Part shown: positions 32,441 through 43,900 of the stretch, piece after piece | Layout: each line of letters begins with the position of its first letter | Position numbering within the stretch: the first letter of the stretch is position 1 | Origin: Akanthomyces muscarius | Lineage: Eukaryota > Ascomycota > Sordariomycetes > Hypocreales > Cordycipitaceae | Direction of reading: 5' to 3' | Assembly (NCBI RefSeq): GCF_028009165.1 | Contig: NW_026611614.1 | Span: 713,486 to 777,485, forward strand | Length of the DNA stretch: 64,000 nt | Made by a program: the position numbers and the translations under genes | The notes under the pieces: model-generated | What the model was told of the DNA's origin: nothing | Databases searched by the model: none | What the model saw: only the letters and a program-made list of their open reading frames with translations

Positions 32441-33315
32441 GGGACGAGGAGGATTCCTGGGCAGGCGGCCTAACAGGCTTTCTCCTTGACATGGGAGTGG
32501 GGTTTCTGGTGGTTCGGGCAGCTTGTGGACTCCGTTGACATATATGTAGGCAGTCATTTGTCATGTCAACAGTATACGTATTGAAAGGGAGAGAGAAAAA
32601 AAGACAGCTAGCTGTCCGACATCCAAATCTGTCCAATTTCCTGCACCCCTCTTTCCCTTTCCCGGCCGCCCCGTCACAGGTATTCAGGGGTTGCTCAAGA
32701 AGCGTGGGGGGCTAAACCAATTATCCCTCTGCATGCAAGCCAGCCTTGTCGTTGCGGAGCCCTAAACTAATGGATACTGGGCCCAGCATTGAAGACTTGG
32801 CTCCTCCTGCCTTGCTGCACCTTTCGCTCCAGCAGACTCTTCTCCACCCGCACCTTGAAACAAGATGCCTGGTAATTCTACTGCTTAATTATTATCATTT
32901 ATTAAATTTTACGCTAATCCACTGATTGTCTGGTACCTTGTCTACCCACCATGTTGAACTCACCCAAACAGCAAAACCGCTGGCTGACGGTGCTAGTGCC
33001 TCTGCCTGGCAGCATTTCTTCGTTGTGTTTTCGTTTACACGGCAAATGGACGCCTAGGTGTGATGACATAATCGAAGTTGACCCACTGTCCTGGGTGGTT
33101 CGCACCTGTTCCGCAACTGTTGTCCCGCCTTGTTTCTCTCGGCCAACGCTCCGCCAACATGCGCGCTATGCTATAGCAAGTCATGCTGTTTGTGTAACCC
33201 CTCACGTCCGCAGTCAAGGAGACACCCATACACATGGCGAATATAGACAATTCAAAGGCGAGAGATAACGGAGTAAGTCGTTTAATCGAGTTCGAGTCCC
33301 GCATGGTACGAGTGA
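32441..33315. other. No supported gene
   Basis: Intergenic between the 20-bp array and the gene beginning at 33316. Nothing recognisable. Confidence 0.4.
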
Positions 33316-34153
33316 ATGCACCAAGTAAAGCTAACAGCGACTGTGCAGCTGCCGTTTTGCCTCGAACACGATGCGTCTTTCTCTCCCGGAGGTGAGGGCG
33401 GCCTGGCCGTCCTCGGCATGTCTCAAATCTTCAGTCTGGACATGGTCGCTCCTTGGTCCAACAGCCCTCCCATGCCTGTGCTGCCTGCAGAAGTTCACGC
33501 GCCACAAATCAGCTATTGCTATCCGCATCCCTCAGTCCCAGGCTTACAGCCGACAGCTAATAGCATGACTCTGCCTCACGCCCCGCAACCCCATACGGTA
33601 CGCATTTACATGGAGTGCACAACGGTGCCGTCCGGGAAGTCTCGACGGCCCAGCCGTCGCCCACGCCGGCCAAGACAGCCTAGCGAGAGCCGCTCGGCTG
33701 ATGATGGTCTAGAGCAAGGACCACCAACGTTGAGAGATGACTGTCCCCTGGAGGAGAGATTCATATTGATGTGTTATTGGAACCATCGGTATAAAGATGA
33801 CAAGGAGCTCTGGGCTTCTATTCAGAAGGATTTTGCTGCGGCTTTCGGCACAAAGTGCACGATACAATCTCTAAGGACGAGGTTAATTTGTGGTCGTGCC
33901 AAATACATGCAATGGACTACGCGGGATGTAAGCTGCGACTAACAGAACCCATCATGACAATTACTAAGAAATTTTTCCATAGAAGGAGATCCTTGCGGAA
34001 GCTTGGAATAACATTGAGAAAAAGCGGTACAATACGATGCTGGCCACCTTTTACAAGCTTGGTGGCTCGCGTAACATGATGCTCAGCGCGGCGGACATTA
34101 AGCACAAGGTGATAAACGAGCTTGGACTGGAAAAAGATATGTATCTATACTAG
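33316..34153 (+). CDS. Unknown fungal protein, two exons
   Basis: The first ORF (33316-33927) joins a second exon (33983-34153) across a 55-nt intron with a GTAAGC donor, a GACTAAC branch sequence and a CATAG acceptor. The product is 260 residues from the first ATG, or 226 from the ATG at 33418; I cannot choose between them. The N-terminal half is Pro-rich and disordered, then very basic (RRPSRRPRRPRQ). The C-terminal half is compact and helical: LEERFILMCYWNHRYKDDKE, LWASIQKDFAAAFG, then after the junction KEILAEAWNNIEKKRYNTML and ADIKHKVINELGLEKD. The tryptophan spacing recalls a Myb/SANT-like fold, but this is a guess. No internal stop is seen, and the splice preserves both frame and composition, so I think the gene is real. 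Confidence 0.6.
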
Positions 34154-35010
34154 ACAGTTTAAGCCATTTTCACAATTCACCTTCGGGGCCTTGTCGCACC
34201 CGGTGACTTGCTGGTAGAAAACTCCGTTACTGGATGCGCACAGGTAGATGCCTAGCTGCGAGTTATCAGCAGCATGGCAAGAAGCAAGCCACCACTTGCA
34301 GGGGGGCAGGGTGGTTCGTGAACCCCATGGCTACTGTAGCGCCGCCCCTCGCCAGTCCACACTATACGGCCGTCAGATAACGCTTCATTTCCGGTCAACG
34401 GCTTCGCGTTGGTACAGATTAGACAGGCTAGGCATTTCGGCGCAGTACCAAGGGCTCCCATCGGCACCACAGTCACTTGCCCGGAAGTACGTCGCGTCCA
34501 TGAAAGTTTCAGCTGCAGGGCAAGCAGAGACACAGTGGAGCATTAAGTACAATTCCCATGGTTTGTTCAGATTATTGCATATATTTGACCTCAGCTGTAC
34601 AGAGAAGGACGAAGCGAATGTCACACTTCTTTGGTTAAACAAGAATAATGGTGACAGCAATTTTAGTCTGTGGAGTGGCGCCGCTAGGTACCTGTCGAGA
34701 GCCTGAGACTTTTCAGTGGGGGGATAGGCGGTTGAACTCGGCCCGTTAATTTGCCATATCTGCACCCCAACTATTGCTCTGTTACGACAAGTCAGTTTTT
34801 GGCAATATAGGAAAGAATTGATCTTAGAATGATGACTTGTTTGCTAAGAGACAAGGCATTTGGTCAGTCTCTGCCTCTGTAGTCTTATTTTTGCCCAAGT
34901 TAAAAAAAAAAAAAAAAAACTCCCACACGACTCCATCAGCTAGAGCGAGATCCACCCATTTTTTAATCAAGGTTAATTAGCGAAAAGAGAAACACTGGAA
35001 ACGCCGTTCT
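34154..35010. other. No supported gene; A18 tract
   Basis: A run of 18 A lies at 34902-34919. It could be the tail of an old retrocopy, but I cannot identify the upstream sequence. The run is followed about 90 bp later by a LINE 3'-end signature. Confidence 0.45.
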
Positions 35011-35050
35011 CGTGAGCCCTCTTGGCTGCACAGTCGCCGGACGTAATAAA
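35011..35050 (+). mobile_element. LINE 3'-end fragment
   Basis: The sequence GTGAGCCCTCTTGGCTGCAC...CCGGACGTAATAAA matches the 3' ends of the LINEs at 40682 (minus) and 55050 (plus). No LINE coding sequence is visible upstream, so this is a very short 5'-truncated copy. Confidence 0.6.
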
Positions 35051-35143
35051 CAGAGTGAAGGGAAGTGTACTGTAGCAGCACGGGAGAGTTGGAAACTAGC
35101 AGGCAATGGCAAGGCCAACCAAGGCACTCGGAGCCTCATCAGA

Positions 35144-35905
35144 TTACATCTTCTCCGACCGGTGAATCAGACAGGACCAGTCACGGCAGGCAGTAAAGTG
35201 CAGGTGTGCATGCGGAATGTCATATTGGTGTGATGGCGGGGCCAACGGTGTTGGTGGTGGAGGAGGTGGGGTGGTGGACTGGCCCGGAGCTGATGAGCGC
35301 GCATAAGCAGAGGGTGACAGTGACGGTGGCGACCAAAGCAGCGCCATTTCCTGCGGGCGAGGTCTTTCCAGGAGCTTTTCCTTCGGGCACCATCGGGCGT
35401 GCTTTGCAATTCTCGCGCAGAGGGTGCATCGGCTCTCGATTTCACGGTGCAAGGCCTTGCCCACGACATGATGGCGCCGCCGGGGGTGGCCCGCCTCGCT
35501 CGCCCCGCTCCCGCTGGACAGGGCAGTCAAGCCGACGAAATTGGGCTGGGCGGGTTCAACGCCTTGGCCCTCGGAACCCGCCGTATTGTGCGCCAGTTTG
35601 CCAACAATCTCGGCGTAGGTCGGCTTTGCGGTGCTGGGCTGGGAAATGGCGCTATTCTGCTTTGCGTCTGTCGCCTGGCTTGGCCACTTCGGCGGCTCAC
35701 TGTCCTTTGTTGGCAGGGCTGTCGGTGCATGTAGGGCCTGAACAGGCATGATTGTGCCGACAAGGTTAGAAAGGAGAGTCGTTCTGGGATGGTTGCTGCA
35801 CATTGTGGTCGAGGTCAGGCGAAAGAGGCAGATATATGGCCGATGTTGAGTGGTGTAGACTTCGTTTCGTAGAGCTTCGGCACCCGCATGCTTGCGTCTT
35901 GGCAC
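35144..35905 (-). CDS. Hypothetical Pro/Ala-rich protein
   Basis: This is a 253-codon open frame on the minus strand; later starts at 35803 (MCSNHPRTT) or slightly downstream are as good. The protein is rich in Pro, Ala and Ser, with a poly-Pro run near the C-terminus. One block, CTLCARIAKHARWCPKEKL, has a C-x2-C-x5-H-x3-C spacing that approximates a zinc knuckle. No family is recognised. The overlapping plus strand also has long ORFs because the region is GC-rich, so this may be a chance ORF. Confidence 0.35.
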   Translation of the reverse strand: MPRRKHAGAEALRNEVYTTQHRPYICLFRLTSTTMCSNHPRTTLLSNLVGTIMPVQALHAPTALPTKDSEPPKWPSQATDAKQNSAISQPSTAKPTYAEIVGKLAHNTAGSEGQGVEPAQPNFVGLTALSSGSGASEAGHPRRRHHVVGKALHREIESRCTLCARIAKHARWCPKEKLLERPRPQEMALLWSPPSLSPSAYARSSAPGQSTTPPPPPPTPLAPPSHQYDIPHAHLHFTACRDWSCLIHRSEKM

Positions 35906-36591
35906 ATGGATTGATTAGACGAGCTGAGAGACCAAATGCTATCCAGAAACAGGTCACTGCCTCAGCCACGGCGGCTTTGCCGCTGGTAGCAGTGGGTGGG
36001 TAGTTGGATAGGAAGCAAGTGCAAGTGAGGAAGGGGAGTTTGGGAACTGCTGACGTTTGGCGGAGCACACCGGAATTGGTCCGGCAAGGCTGGCTCAGTA
36101 GTTGTCGTTGCGGCACACCTTCCTTGATCAGTAAGTGATCGTCATCCGTCCAAGGGCCCAAGGGAAGCACTAGCATCCAACGGCATACACTAGCGATTAG
36201 ATGTGGAGGCTAGTTGGACCTGAGCGGCGCCACCTGGACCGTCCCAAAGCAGGCTGCCGGGGTGTGTTGTTCATCGCTGATCCGGTTTGAAAACGACCAG
36301 GGCTACGCTGCGACTGGTTACATTTGTGACGCATGACGCCTGCATATACGGGAGAGCGCTTTATGGCAAAGAAATGGGAGAGAGGGGAGAGGAGGGGAGG
36401 CGCAAAGAGCTGGGAGCCCGAGTTGGGAGGAACGGGCCATTGCAGGCCGAATTGGGGGCTTTGCGGAAGCTTGGGTGCGCACTGTGATGAGCTGCCCTGG
36501 CGAGCGAAATGACCTGGGAAGTATAAACATCGCCGCGTCGCTGACAAGCCACGAGATCACAGCACCGACAATTTTTGTCCTACATAGCGCC
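35906..36591. other. No supported gene; likely promoter of the capping enzyme gene
   Basis: Holds only short ORFs. The stretch just before 36592 is the 5' flank of the guanylyltransferase gene and has no clear TATA box. Confidence 0.35.
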
Positions 36592-37731
36592 ATGGTTTAC
36601 TCCTCACTGTTACATCGATTTGGTGATCCGGTTGAGAGAGTCGTCGGCGATGCGCTGCGCGGAGACGTGTCGCGGCTGCTCGGCCGCCCAGGCCTTGGCT
36701 TCCCGGGATCGCAGCCCGTCACGTTGTGCCGCAAGCATCTTTCCGTGCTTGAGAGCACTGAATACATGGTATACGAAAAAACAGACGGAGTGCGCAGTCT
36801 GCTTTACGTGACTGCCGATGTTGAGTTGTCGAAGCCGGTCTGCTATCTCATCGGTCGCAAAAATGACTACTACCAGCTCAAGCGCGGTGAAGACATTTCG
36901 GCCGCGCTGAACGTGTTTGCCTTGCAGGACTTCTGGCAGAAAGGCACACTGCTGGACGGGGAGGCTGCTGTGCTGCGTGAAACGGAAGGACAACGCCCAC
37001 AGTACGTCTTTGTCGCGTTTGACTGCCTCGCCGTTGCCGGCAGAGCAACACTTGGTCTTCCGCATGCAGCTCGCCGAGTCGCAATGAAGCCCCTGTTCGC
37101 TTCACTTCTCCCTCTGGCTGATCACAGGTCAGGTCTGCAGGTTTGCCTGAAGCGTGCGCTTCCCGCGTACCGCACAAGAACAGTCCTTCATGCCATCATC
37201 CCCACGCTGCGCCACGGCAATGATGGGCTGGTCTTTGTGAGCAGGCATGCCTCCTACAGCTCGGGCACAGACCACTCGATGTTCAAGTGGAAGCCACCTG
37301 GAGAGACCACGATTGACTTTAAGCTCGGAAGGCAATTCAGGTTGCCGGGAAAGGACCACAACAAGTTTTCTTTGCTCGTACATCTTGGCGCTGGGCGATA
37401 TCAGCATTTCGCCGAGCTCAAGCTCTCGCCCAGTGAATCAAACGCCATCTTGGCTCTCGGCACCCTTGCTTACAATAGCGTGCTCGAGTGCTTTCTTGAT
37501 GCGGCGGGTTGCTGGCGCCCCAAGATGAACCAAGATGGAAACCTTTGTTTTCGCCACGACAAGAAACACGGGAATCACATATCTGTAGTCGGTGAGCTGC
37601 TGGAGAGCATGGCAGACAGTATAACCGAGGAGGAGCTGATTCGTCTTTCGGACAAGACATGGGAGAACTTGAAACTACGAGTGGCAGAATCGGTCATGGG
37701 GCCTTGCGCTGCTGCTGGCATTGTGGTCTGA
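36592..37731 (+). CDS. mRNA guanylyltransferase (capping enzyme alpha-subunit) homologue
   Basis: This single-exon 379-residue protein matches the nucleotidyltransferase that adds GMP to the 5' end of mRNA. Motif I is EKTDGVR with the nucleotide-binding Lys63. Motif III is YLIGRKNDYY with Arg89, and has Gly88 where family members usually have Asp. Motif IIIa is TLLDGE (Glu124). Motif IV is NDGLVF (211-215). Motif V is MFKWKPP (Lys232, Lys234). Motif VI is FRHDK (321-324), in an OB-fold C-terminus with HGNHISVV. The ATG at 36592 (GCGCCATGG) fits the family N-terminus, LGFPGSQPVTL; the open frame extends 39 codons further upstream without homology. The length suits a stand-alone fungal subunit. 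Fungi need one housekeeping copy, so a copy among transposons suggests a paralogue. It has no visible triphosphatase domain, as expected for the fungal two-subunit enzyme. Confidence 0.85.
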   Translation: MVYSSLLHRFGDPVERVVGDALRGDVSRLLGRPGLGFPGSQPVTLCRKHLSVLESTEYMVYEKTDGVRSLLYVTADVELSKPVCYLIGRKNDYYQLKRGEDISAALNVFALQDFWQKGTLLDGEAAVLRETEGQRPQYVFVAFDCLAVAGRATLGLPHAARRVAMKPLFASLLPLADHRSGLQVCLKRALPAYRTRTVLHAIIPTLRHGNDGLVFVSRHASYSSGTDHSMFKWKPPGETTIDFKLGRQFRLPGKDHNKFSLLVHLGAGRYQHFAELKLSPSESNAILALGTLAYNSVLECFLDAAGCWRPKMNQDGNLCFRHDKKHGNHISVVGELLESMADSITEEELIRLSDKTWENLKLRVAESVMGPCAAAGIVV

Positions 37732-38034
37732 AGCCTTTTCTTCTTATTCTTCTTCCTCTTTTTCTCGGGGAGCCACATTCGTGTTGTCCACCTTTCTCTT
37801 TGAAGCATATGGTAATGGTTGCGGGGTCGATAACTGAATAATTCTAAGGTTCTTATGCGTCGCCACGTCAGTTTCACTTGTATCTTCACTCTTGTAACCA
37901 CCGCACCTCAATAGCAAAGTAACCAGCCAGTTATAGGTCAACCACCGTGGTGTCATCAAATTTTAGAGCCATGCCCGTATAGCTGTGTTGTGCTTGTACA
38001 ATACACGCAGCTGCTCGGCCGAATGCAACATCTA
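37732..38034. other. Intergenic, no gene
   Basis: 3' flank of the capping enzyme gene, with a T-rich stretch directly after the stop, up to the start of the second pogo-like element. Confidence 0.4.
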
Positions 38035-39868
38035 ACGTCGGCCACCCACTTCTTGGCTCTACCCACCTCTTGGCCCAGTCAACCTAGCCACCTCAACACC
38101 CAACCTACCTTTTTAGAACCGTGTTTTCTCGCGCAATTACTATTATCTTGACTTCAAATTTTCTACATACAACAATGCCTCCTAAATACACCGAGCAGGC
38201 CCTTCAAAACGCCATTCAGGACGTGATTGGCGGCATGATGCTCTATGTCGCAGCGGAGCGATGGGGAGTACCGCGGTCAACAATACAAGCTCGACTCAAA
38301 GGCACAACATCGCGCAAAGACGCTTTTGAGGTCATGCAAAGGCTTCCATCGATACAGTAAAAGGATTTAATAGGCTGGATATTAATTCAGGATGCTCTAG
38401 GCAACCCGCCGACCCATGAGCAGGTCCGGTAGATGGTGGCTGAATTGGTCAAGCTCAACGGTGACACAGAACCTCTCGGCAAGAACTGGATACAGGGTTT
38501 TATTCGAAGAAATCCAGAAATCAAGACCTTAAGAGGCAAGAGACTTGATTTTAAAAGGATTAATGGTGCTTCAACTCATATTATACAGAGTTTCTTCAAG
38601 CTTCTGACGATCGGCGCTATCAAAGAGATACTACCCAGCAACCGATACAATATGGACGAGACCGGGCTTGCAATAGGCCTCCGAGAGAACGGACTGGTGC
38701 TAGGGTCATCGAAGAAGAGAATTGCCTTGAAAAAACAGTCTGAGCTACGCTGTTTTCGAGTGTATCTCGGCGACGGGAAAGAGCCTCACTCCGCTAGTTC
38801 TTTTTGACGGTAAGAACGTTCAGGAACAGTGGTTTCCTGAGGAATTAGGCCCGTTCCGAGACTGGAAGTTCGAGGCAACAGACCAAGGTTAGACTAATAA
38901 CAAAATCGCGATCTATTGGCTGCAGGCTATCTTTATTCTAGAGACAAAAACCAGCGACAGGCCAGCGCCGCCTTCTCGTTGTTGACGGCCACAGAAGCCA
39001 TTGTACAATGGAATTTCTATATGAATGTTATCGCCATAACATATACCTTCTATTCCTGCCAGCTCATAGCTCTCACGTTCTTCAACCTCTTGATGTGGCC
39101 GTGTTTAGCTCGATCAAAGCCTTCTATTGTAAGGAGCTTGGTAATCGCTCTTGCGACGACGATTCTACGCCTGTTGGAGAAAGGGTTTTTCTTGAATGTT
39201 ACGCTATCGTCAGAGAGTCCGGTTTATCAGATTCAAATATTCGTGCTGGGTGGCGAAGGTCTGGTTTGTGGCCAGTTACATCAGCGAAGCCACTGATGAA
39301 CAAGTTGCTGCTTAATCCAGTCCCAACAACACCAAAAACAACACCTTCAGAGCCGAAATTAGCACTTGATAAAGGCTTGCCAGAGGTCAAAACACTATCT
39401 AATAAATACCAGCTCCGACGCCTTTTTTCGGATAGTACGAACCCAGCAACTAGCCGGCGCACTATCAAGCTAATACAACGCAAAATTGAGAAGCAATTTA
39501 ATAGCCAACGAGCCCAGTTGGTCCTTTCAAACCAGGAGAATATGAAGCTTAAGGCATCAAATCAGATATCAATCCAAAAACGAAAGAAAGTTAATACTGA
39601 TCCTAATTCTGTCTTTGTTCAAATTATAGACGTTGAAAATACACGTAGCCAACTTACAACCAACTTACAAGGCAACTGATAGGGACTACAAGAGATATTC
39701 CGATAATTGAACCGGAGGAATAATTACTTAGTCAATTTTGTATCTAATAGTTTATATATTATGTTATTTTGGTTTTATTTGGACTTGTTATGTGGCTGTT
39801 AGAAAGTGGTGCGCGAGATGCATGTCGGGCCAAGAGGTGGGTAGGGCCAGGAAGTGGGTGGCCGACGT
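38035..39868. mobile_element. Second pogo/Fot1-type DNA transposon
   Basis: A 1834-bp element. Its TIRs of about 42 bp begin ACGTCGGCCACCCACTTC at 38035, and the right end at 39868 is the reverse complement. TA dinucleotides at 38033-38034 and 39869-39870 form the target duplication. It differs in sequence from the element at 22396-24333, so it is a separate family. Confidence 0.88.
38176..39679 (+). pseudogene. pogo/Fot1-type DDE transposase, decayed
   Basis: The N-terminus (MPPKYTEQALQNAIQDVIGG) has a helix-turn-helix block, AAERWGVPRSTIQARLKG. A TAA at 38358, a TAG at 38430 and a stop after 38800 break the frame. Pieces in order are LGKNWIQGFIRRNPEI (CENP-B-like second DNA-binding part), YNMDETGLAIGL (first catalytic Asp), LLVVDGHRSH near 38980 (second Asp), and SSHVLQPLDVAVFSSIKAFY (third). 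The final 224-codon ORF (39008-39679) carries the third catalytic part and a basic C-terminus, and starts inside the frame after the second motif. It cannot produce a full transposase. Confidence 0.85.
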
Positions 39869-40012
39869 TAGTGTCTAGGGCAACTAGCGCATCTTGGTCT
39901 CCGCGCGAGCGAGTTTCTTGCGTGCTCGCTCATCCCCGCCAGAAAGAACGCGTACACCTTTGGTTAGCGTTGCATAGGTCCGCGGCAACACAGCAACTTC
40001 AAACCCATATAA

Positions 40013-40700
40013 TTAATCTAACAAAAAAATCAAAAACAAATCAGACTGTGCACTGTGCGATTGGCGTATATTTCCCCTCTCCTCTCCTCTTTTCTTTTGT
40101 TTGCGCGCATTTTCCAATTCTTTTGACTTCTTAGTGGCCTTCTCGACCTTTCGGCGGGCCGCCTCTGCAGCCTTCTCATCCCTGTCTCTGAGCATCATTC
40201 GGCCCTAGGAGGTTTTTTCAAGTTCCTCTAACCTGGAGACGATACCCTTTGCCACTGCGCGCCTCGCGAGCTCTTTTGTGCATTATTTGTTTTCAAATAT
40301 CCTCAAGGCGCTGGGAAAATTGTGTTTTCTCGACGGTGGTAATAGTGGTGCCAGCTTCAACCTGGTCAAGCTGTTATTCAAATTCACGTGATTTATCCGT
40401 ATCGTCTATTACTTCAGACAACTTTGAGCAGAATTTTCCATAGATCGGAATGCTACATCGACAGATCGCACATTCCATGGCGTCTCAAAAGGCGACAACG
40501 AAAAGCTGTTTAATCGGTGTACATGGCGGCGCCGAAAGAGCCGCCTTTTCCTCAAATTCTTCCAGGTGCAATTCTCGTATTTGGTCCACGATAACCCGGG
40601 CATACAAAGTCAAATGCCTGTTTTCCTAAAAGAAGATTGATAGATTTCTCTCCATGGCTTGTTGGTGTACAATACTATAAAGTTTATTACTCCCGGTGAC
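40013..40700 (-). pseudogene. Third pogo-type transposase relic, C-terminal part
   Basis: Minus-strand pieces match the C-terminal half of the transposase at 22528-23706. SFRKTGI lies near 40650. In a second frame come VIVDQIRELHLEEFEEKAAL and PPCTPIKQLF. Then follow PWNVRSVDVAFRSMENSAQS and a Lys/Glu-rich coil ending at 40013. The upstream (N-terminal) part stops at about 40690, exactly where the LINE 3' end begins, so the LINE probably inserted into this relic. Confidence 0.7.
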
Positions 40701-40959
40701 TGTGCAGCCAATAGGGCTCACTAGCTAAATTACTTTTACATGTCCTAGGTATTCCAGACCTTCTCCAAGCCCATTAACGGTCATCCTCCCATTTCTGATC
40801 TCATCCTCCTTCCTCTTCGTAGCACTGAGTCCCGTGCGGTGCTTGTATTAGCTGGCTGGCTTTGAAGGCTTTTCCCCAAGTGTTCAGTGTCCTGTCTACA
40901 GCGGCTGAAGCGGCGCCTGTTATCAGCGACACGATTGTTGTATGTGGTTTTGCTACAGA

Positions 40960-43900
40960 GGTAAACATAGTGGGAGTGTCCTTAGTCGTTGCTCAATCGG
41001 CCAGTGGCCAACGCAAATCAAATCGTAGCCCTGACTGCTGTCATGTTGGGTTTCCATTTTGTTCCATCGGGCGGAGACCTCCCGCCGATGTAGAACGAAA
41101 TGTTGCCTCGCTGTGTATCGGTGCATTACGTCATTTCCTTTCGACGGATAACGGAAGAAGAAGTGTTGAAGTGTTTCGCTCTCGAGTTCGCAAGCACATT
41201 GGCTTGACGGTACCGCCCTTATCTGATAGAGGTATCCATTCGGCCTGATCATGTAGGTCCTTAGCTGAGCCAGAACAGTCCTTTCATTCCATGGCAAGTC
41301 TTCGTACAGTGCTCTCGTGTGTTCGCCTGGCAAGCTGTGTCAATGCTTATCGAGTATTTTCCCACGTTCTCTGGGATATGCCTTTCTGCCCTGAGCTTTC
41401 TCTTCTCGATATTGAAGGTGGTGGAGAGCATCTTTGGGAGTTGTTGTTCAGGCCGCGCTCCTTCTCCAGTAGCATCCTTCGCTTTTCTCTTCGCTACGTT
41501 AAGGAGCTCATCGTCGCTCTCTGTCGGCTTCCAGGTAACCGAAATGGAAACTCTATTTTCTTGTTGATCCTGTATCGAGTCGTGTATGCAACGAATAAAT
41601 TCTTGTCCCGACTGTTGGTGTGGATTCTTCAATGATTGCACCGCAGCTTTATGTCTTGTCAGAATCGATACGCGCTTGCAACCACTCGGTACATGCCGCA
41701 GCACATATGCCATGGCCGCCAACGCTCCTGAATATGGGCTCTGCTCTTGGCCCGAGCGTAAATGAGAAGGTCTCTCATTGCACATTGCATTGTGTCGTAC
41801 TTGAACATTGAATCACTCCGCCCTCCCCAACTACCCCGTTACGCGCGGAGCTGCTCGTGGCCACAATGGCTTCTCTTACCAAAGGATCTCCTTCCGCTGT
41901 ACCATTTGACACGGCTCCGATACGCTCTCTCCATGGCTCGATTGTAAGCGGTTGAATATTTTCTAGCTCCTTCGCCGTCACACTTCGCAACTTGCGCGTT
42001 ACTTGGCACAGAGGTGATCGGAGCGCGGGGTACAATTTCTTTATGCGTGCCGTTACTCGGCGCAACAGGTTGGTGTCGGGCAACGAGTGTATAATCAACC
42101 ACATTTTAATCACCCTCTTCCAAAGTCTCTCTTCAGCGCTCACTAGACTGGCCTCCGCCTCTACCACTGCAGTCGCGACCGTAAGGAATGTCCAGACAAT
42201 CGCTTGCGCGCCCGCTTTCTGAACCCGGTTGATGGGCTGAACTAATTTGTCCTGATATGCGTGCATCCACGCACTTGACGCATAGTCGACCAGCGGAATT
42301 TCTGTGGATGTGAATAGTTGTCTTGCTGTCGCAGAAGAAAGTCCTCCCAGTCGTTTCAGGTCCTGACTGTTTTAAGCCCTGTTGTCGATGCTCGTGCGAT
42401 TTGTTGCTTGTACTTAAGGCGCGAGTCCAAATTACGCCCAGAATCTTGACGTGATTTCTTGGCACTACTGCCTGCCCCCGGATAATAACTGGGTTGAGTC
42501 GACTTTTCGTGCGTTGTGGGTAAGGTGGATAACAGCCGTCTTGTCTGTTTCTAACGTCGCGCCGCTTCTCTTTTCCCAGGCCAGCGCCTCTTCCACAATG
42601 GCCTTGATCTTGTCTCGGTTGCTGTGTGCCGTCGGGCCTGTGACCCAGGCCGTGAAGTCGTCTACGAAAGCTGTGGCTCCGCCATTGGCATCAATGCATC
42701 TCTGTACCAGATCGGCATCGAAGAAAATGTAGCAGATTGGTGAAAGCGGCGACCCTTGAGGTAGTCCTGCTTGGTGTAGCGTTCGGGTTCTAGACAAGTG
42801 TCCGTTGACCAGAATCGAGGCTGTGCGGCTGGAACAGAATGAGCCAATCCATCGCGCTAACTTTTCGGGCATTCTTCTAACCCTCATCCTTTGCAGTAAG
42901 CCTTCTTTGCACACCCCGTTATACGCTCCTTTCACGTCAAAACTTATCAAGCTGACAACCGTCTTCCTCTCCGCGCATTATATATCTGCTCTTGCAAAAG
43001 TAACAATACCTGCTCCGCGGAATGTTGTTTACAGGCTCCAAAATGGTTGGTTGGTAGTAGGCCAAACGTTTCCACGGCATACGAAATCCTCTCTGCAATC
43101 ACTGCATCCAATACTTTCCCCAGCGTACACAACAGTGAGATTGGTCTCCATATCTTTGCTGCCGCGTAGTTCTCTTTCCCTCGTTTCTTCGATGGGATAA
43201 TATTGGCATGTCTACATTGGTCTGGCAGGACTCCTTCGTCGAGAGACGCTTGGAAAAAACTGAGTACCCTGTGCTTGACCGACGGCCAAATTTCCTTCCA
43301 CACCGCCACCGGTAGGGCATCCTCGCCTGGCGCTTTCCACGGCTTGGCTCTACACAACTGCCTCTCCACCTCTTCCATCGCGTTATCCGGCATGGGTACG
43401 GGAACCCGCTGTGACTCTGTTGCTTCCTCCTCGATGGCATCTTGCAAGGGTGGGAAAGGACGAAAGAAGCTCTTCGGCTTGTTTCTCGACGGTGATGGTT
43501 GTGTTGTCAGCCCGTACGAGTTGTGGTACCTTACCAAACGCCGACTTATCGCCCGATTTTAGGTACTTGGCTGCCTTCCAGATGTTGTCGTTATCCGCCA
43601 GTAATTCATCTCAGTGAGTCTTCTTCTGCTGTCTGTTGGCATCGCGATACTGTTTTGGCGCTGCTTTGGTCGTTCTTTCGAGTTCTTCCGCATTGCAACC
43701 TGCTCGCCTCACTGACCTCGTTTTGTTGCGCCAGTGTGTATATACTCGGCGCAGTTGAGTGAAATCCAACGTCCACCACCAGCGTTTTGCGTACGGAGAC
43801 GGTTTCGCCCTTGGTGTTAGCGCATGTACCGCTTCCAGTACAACGGTCATTAGTCTGTCTATGTTTTGCACCGTTCCTTCTGTTGGCACCTTCCTCAGTT

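Noticed and set aside
33240..33310. tRNA-like T-loop (GAGTTCGAGTCCCGC)
   Set aside because: The flanking bases do not form a T stem or an acceptor stem, and no anticodon arm can be drawn upstream.
40862..41248. Plus-strand 128-codon ORF
   Set aside because: It is antisense to the decayed LINE B C-terminus, whose tail block matches the copy at 54.4 kb.
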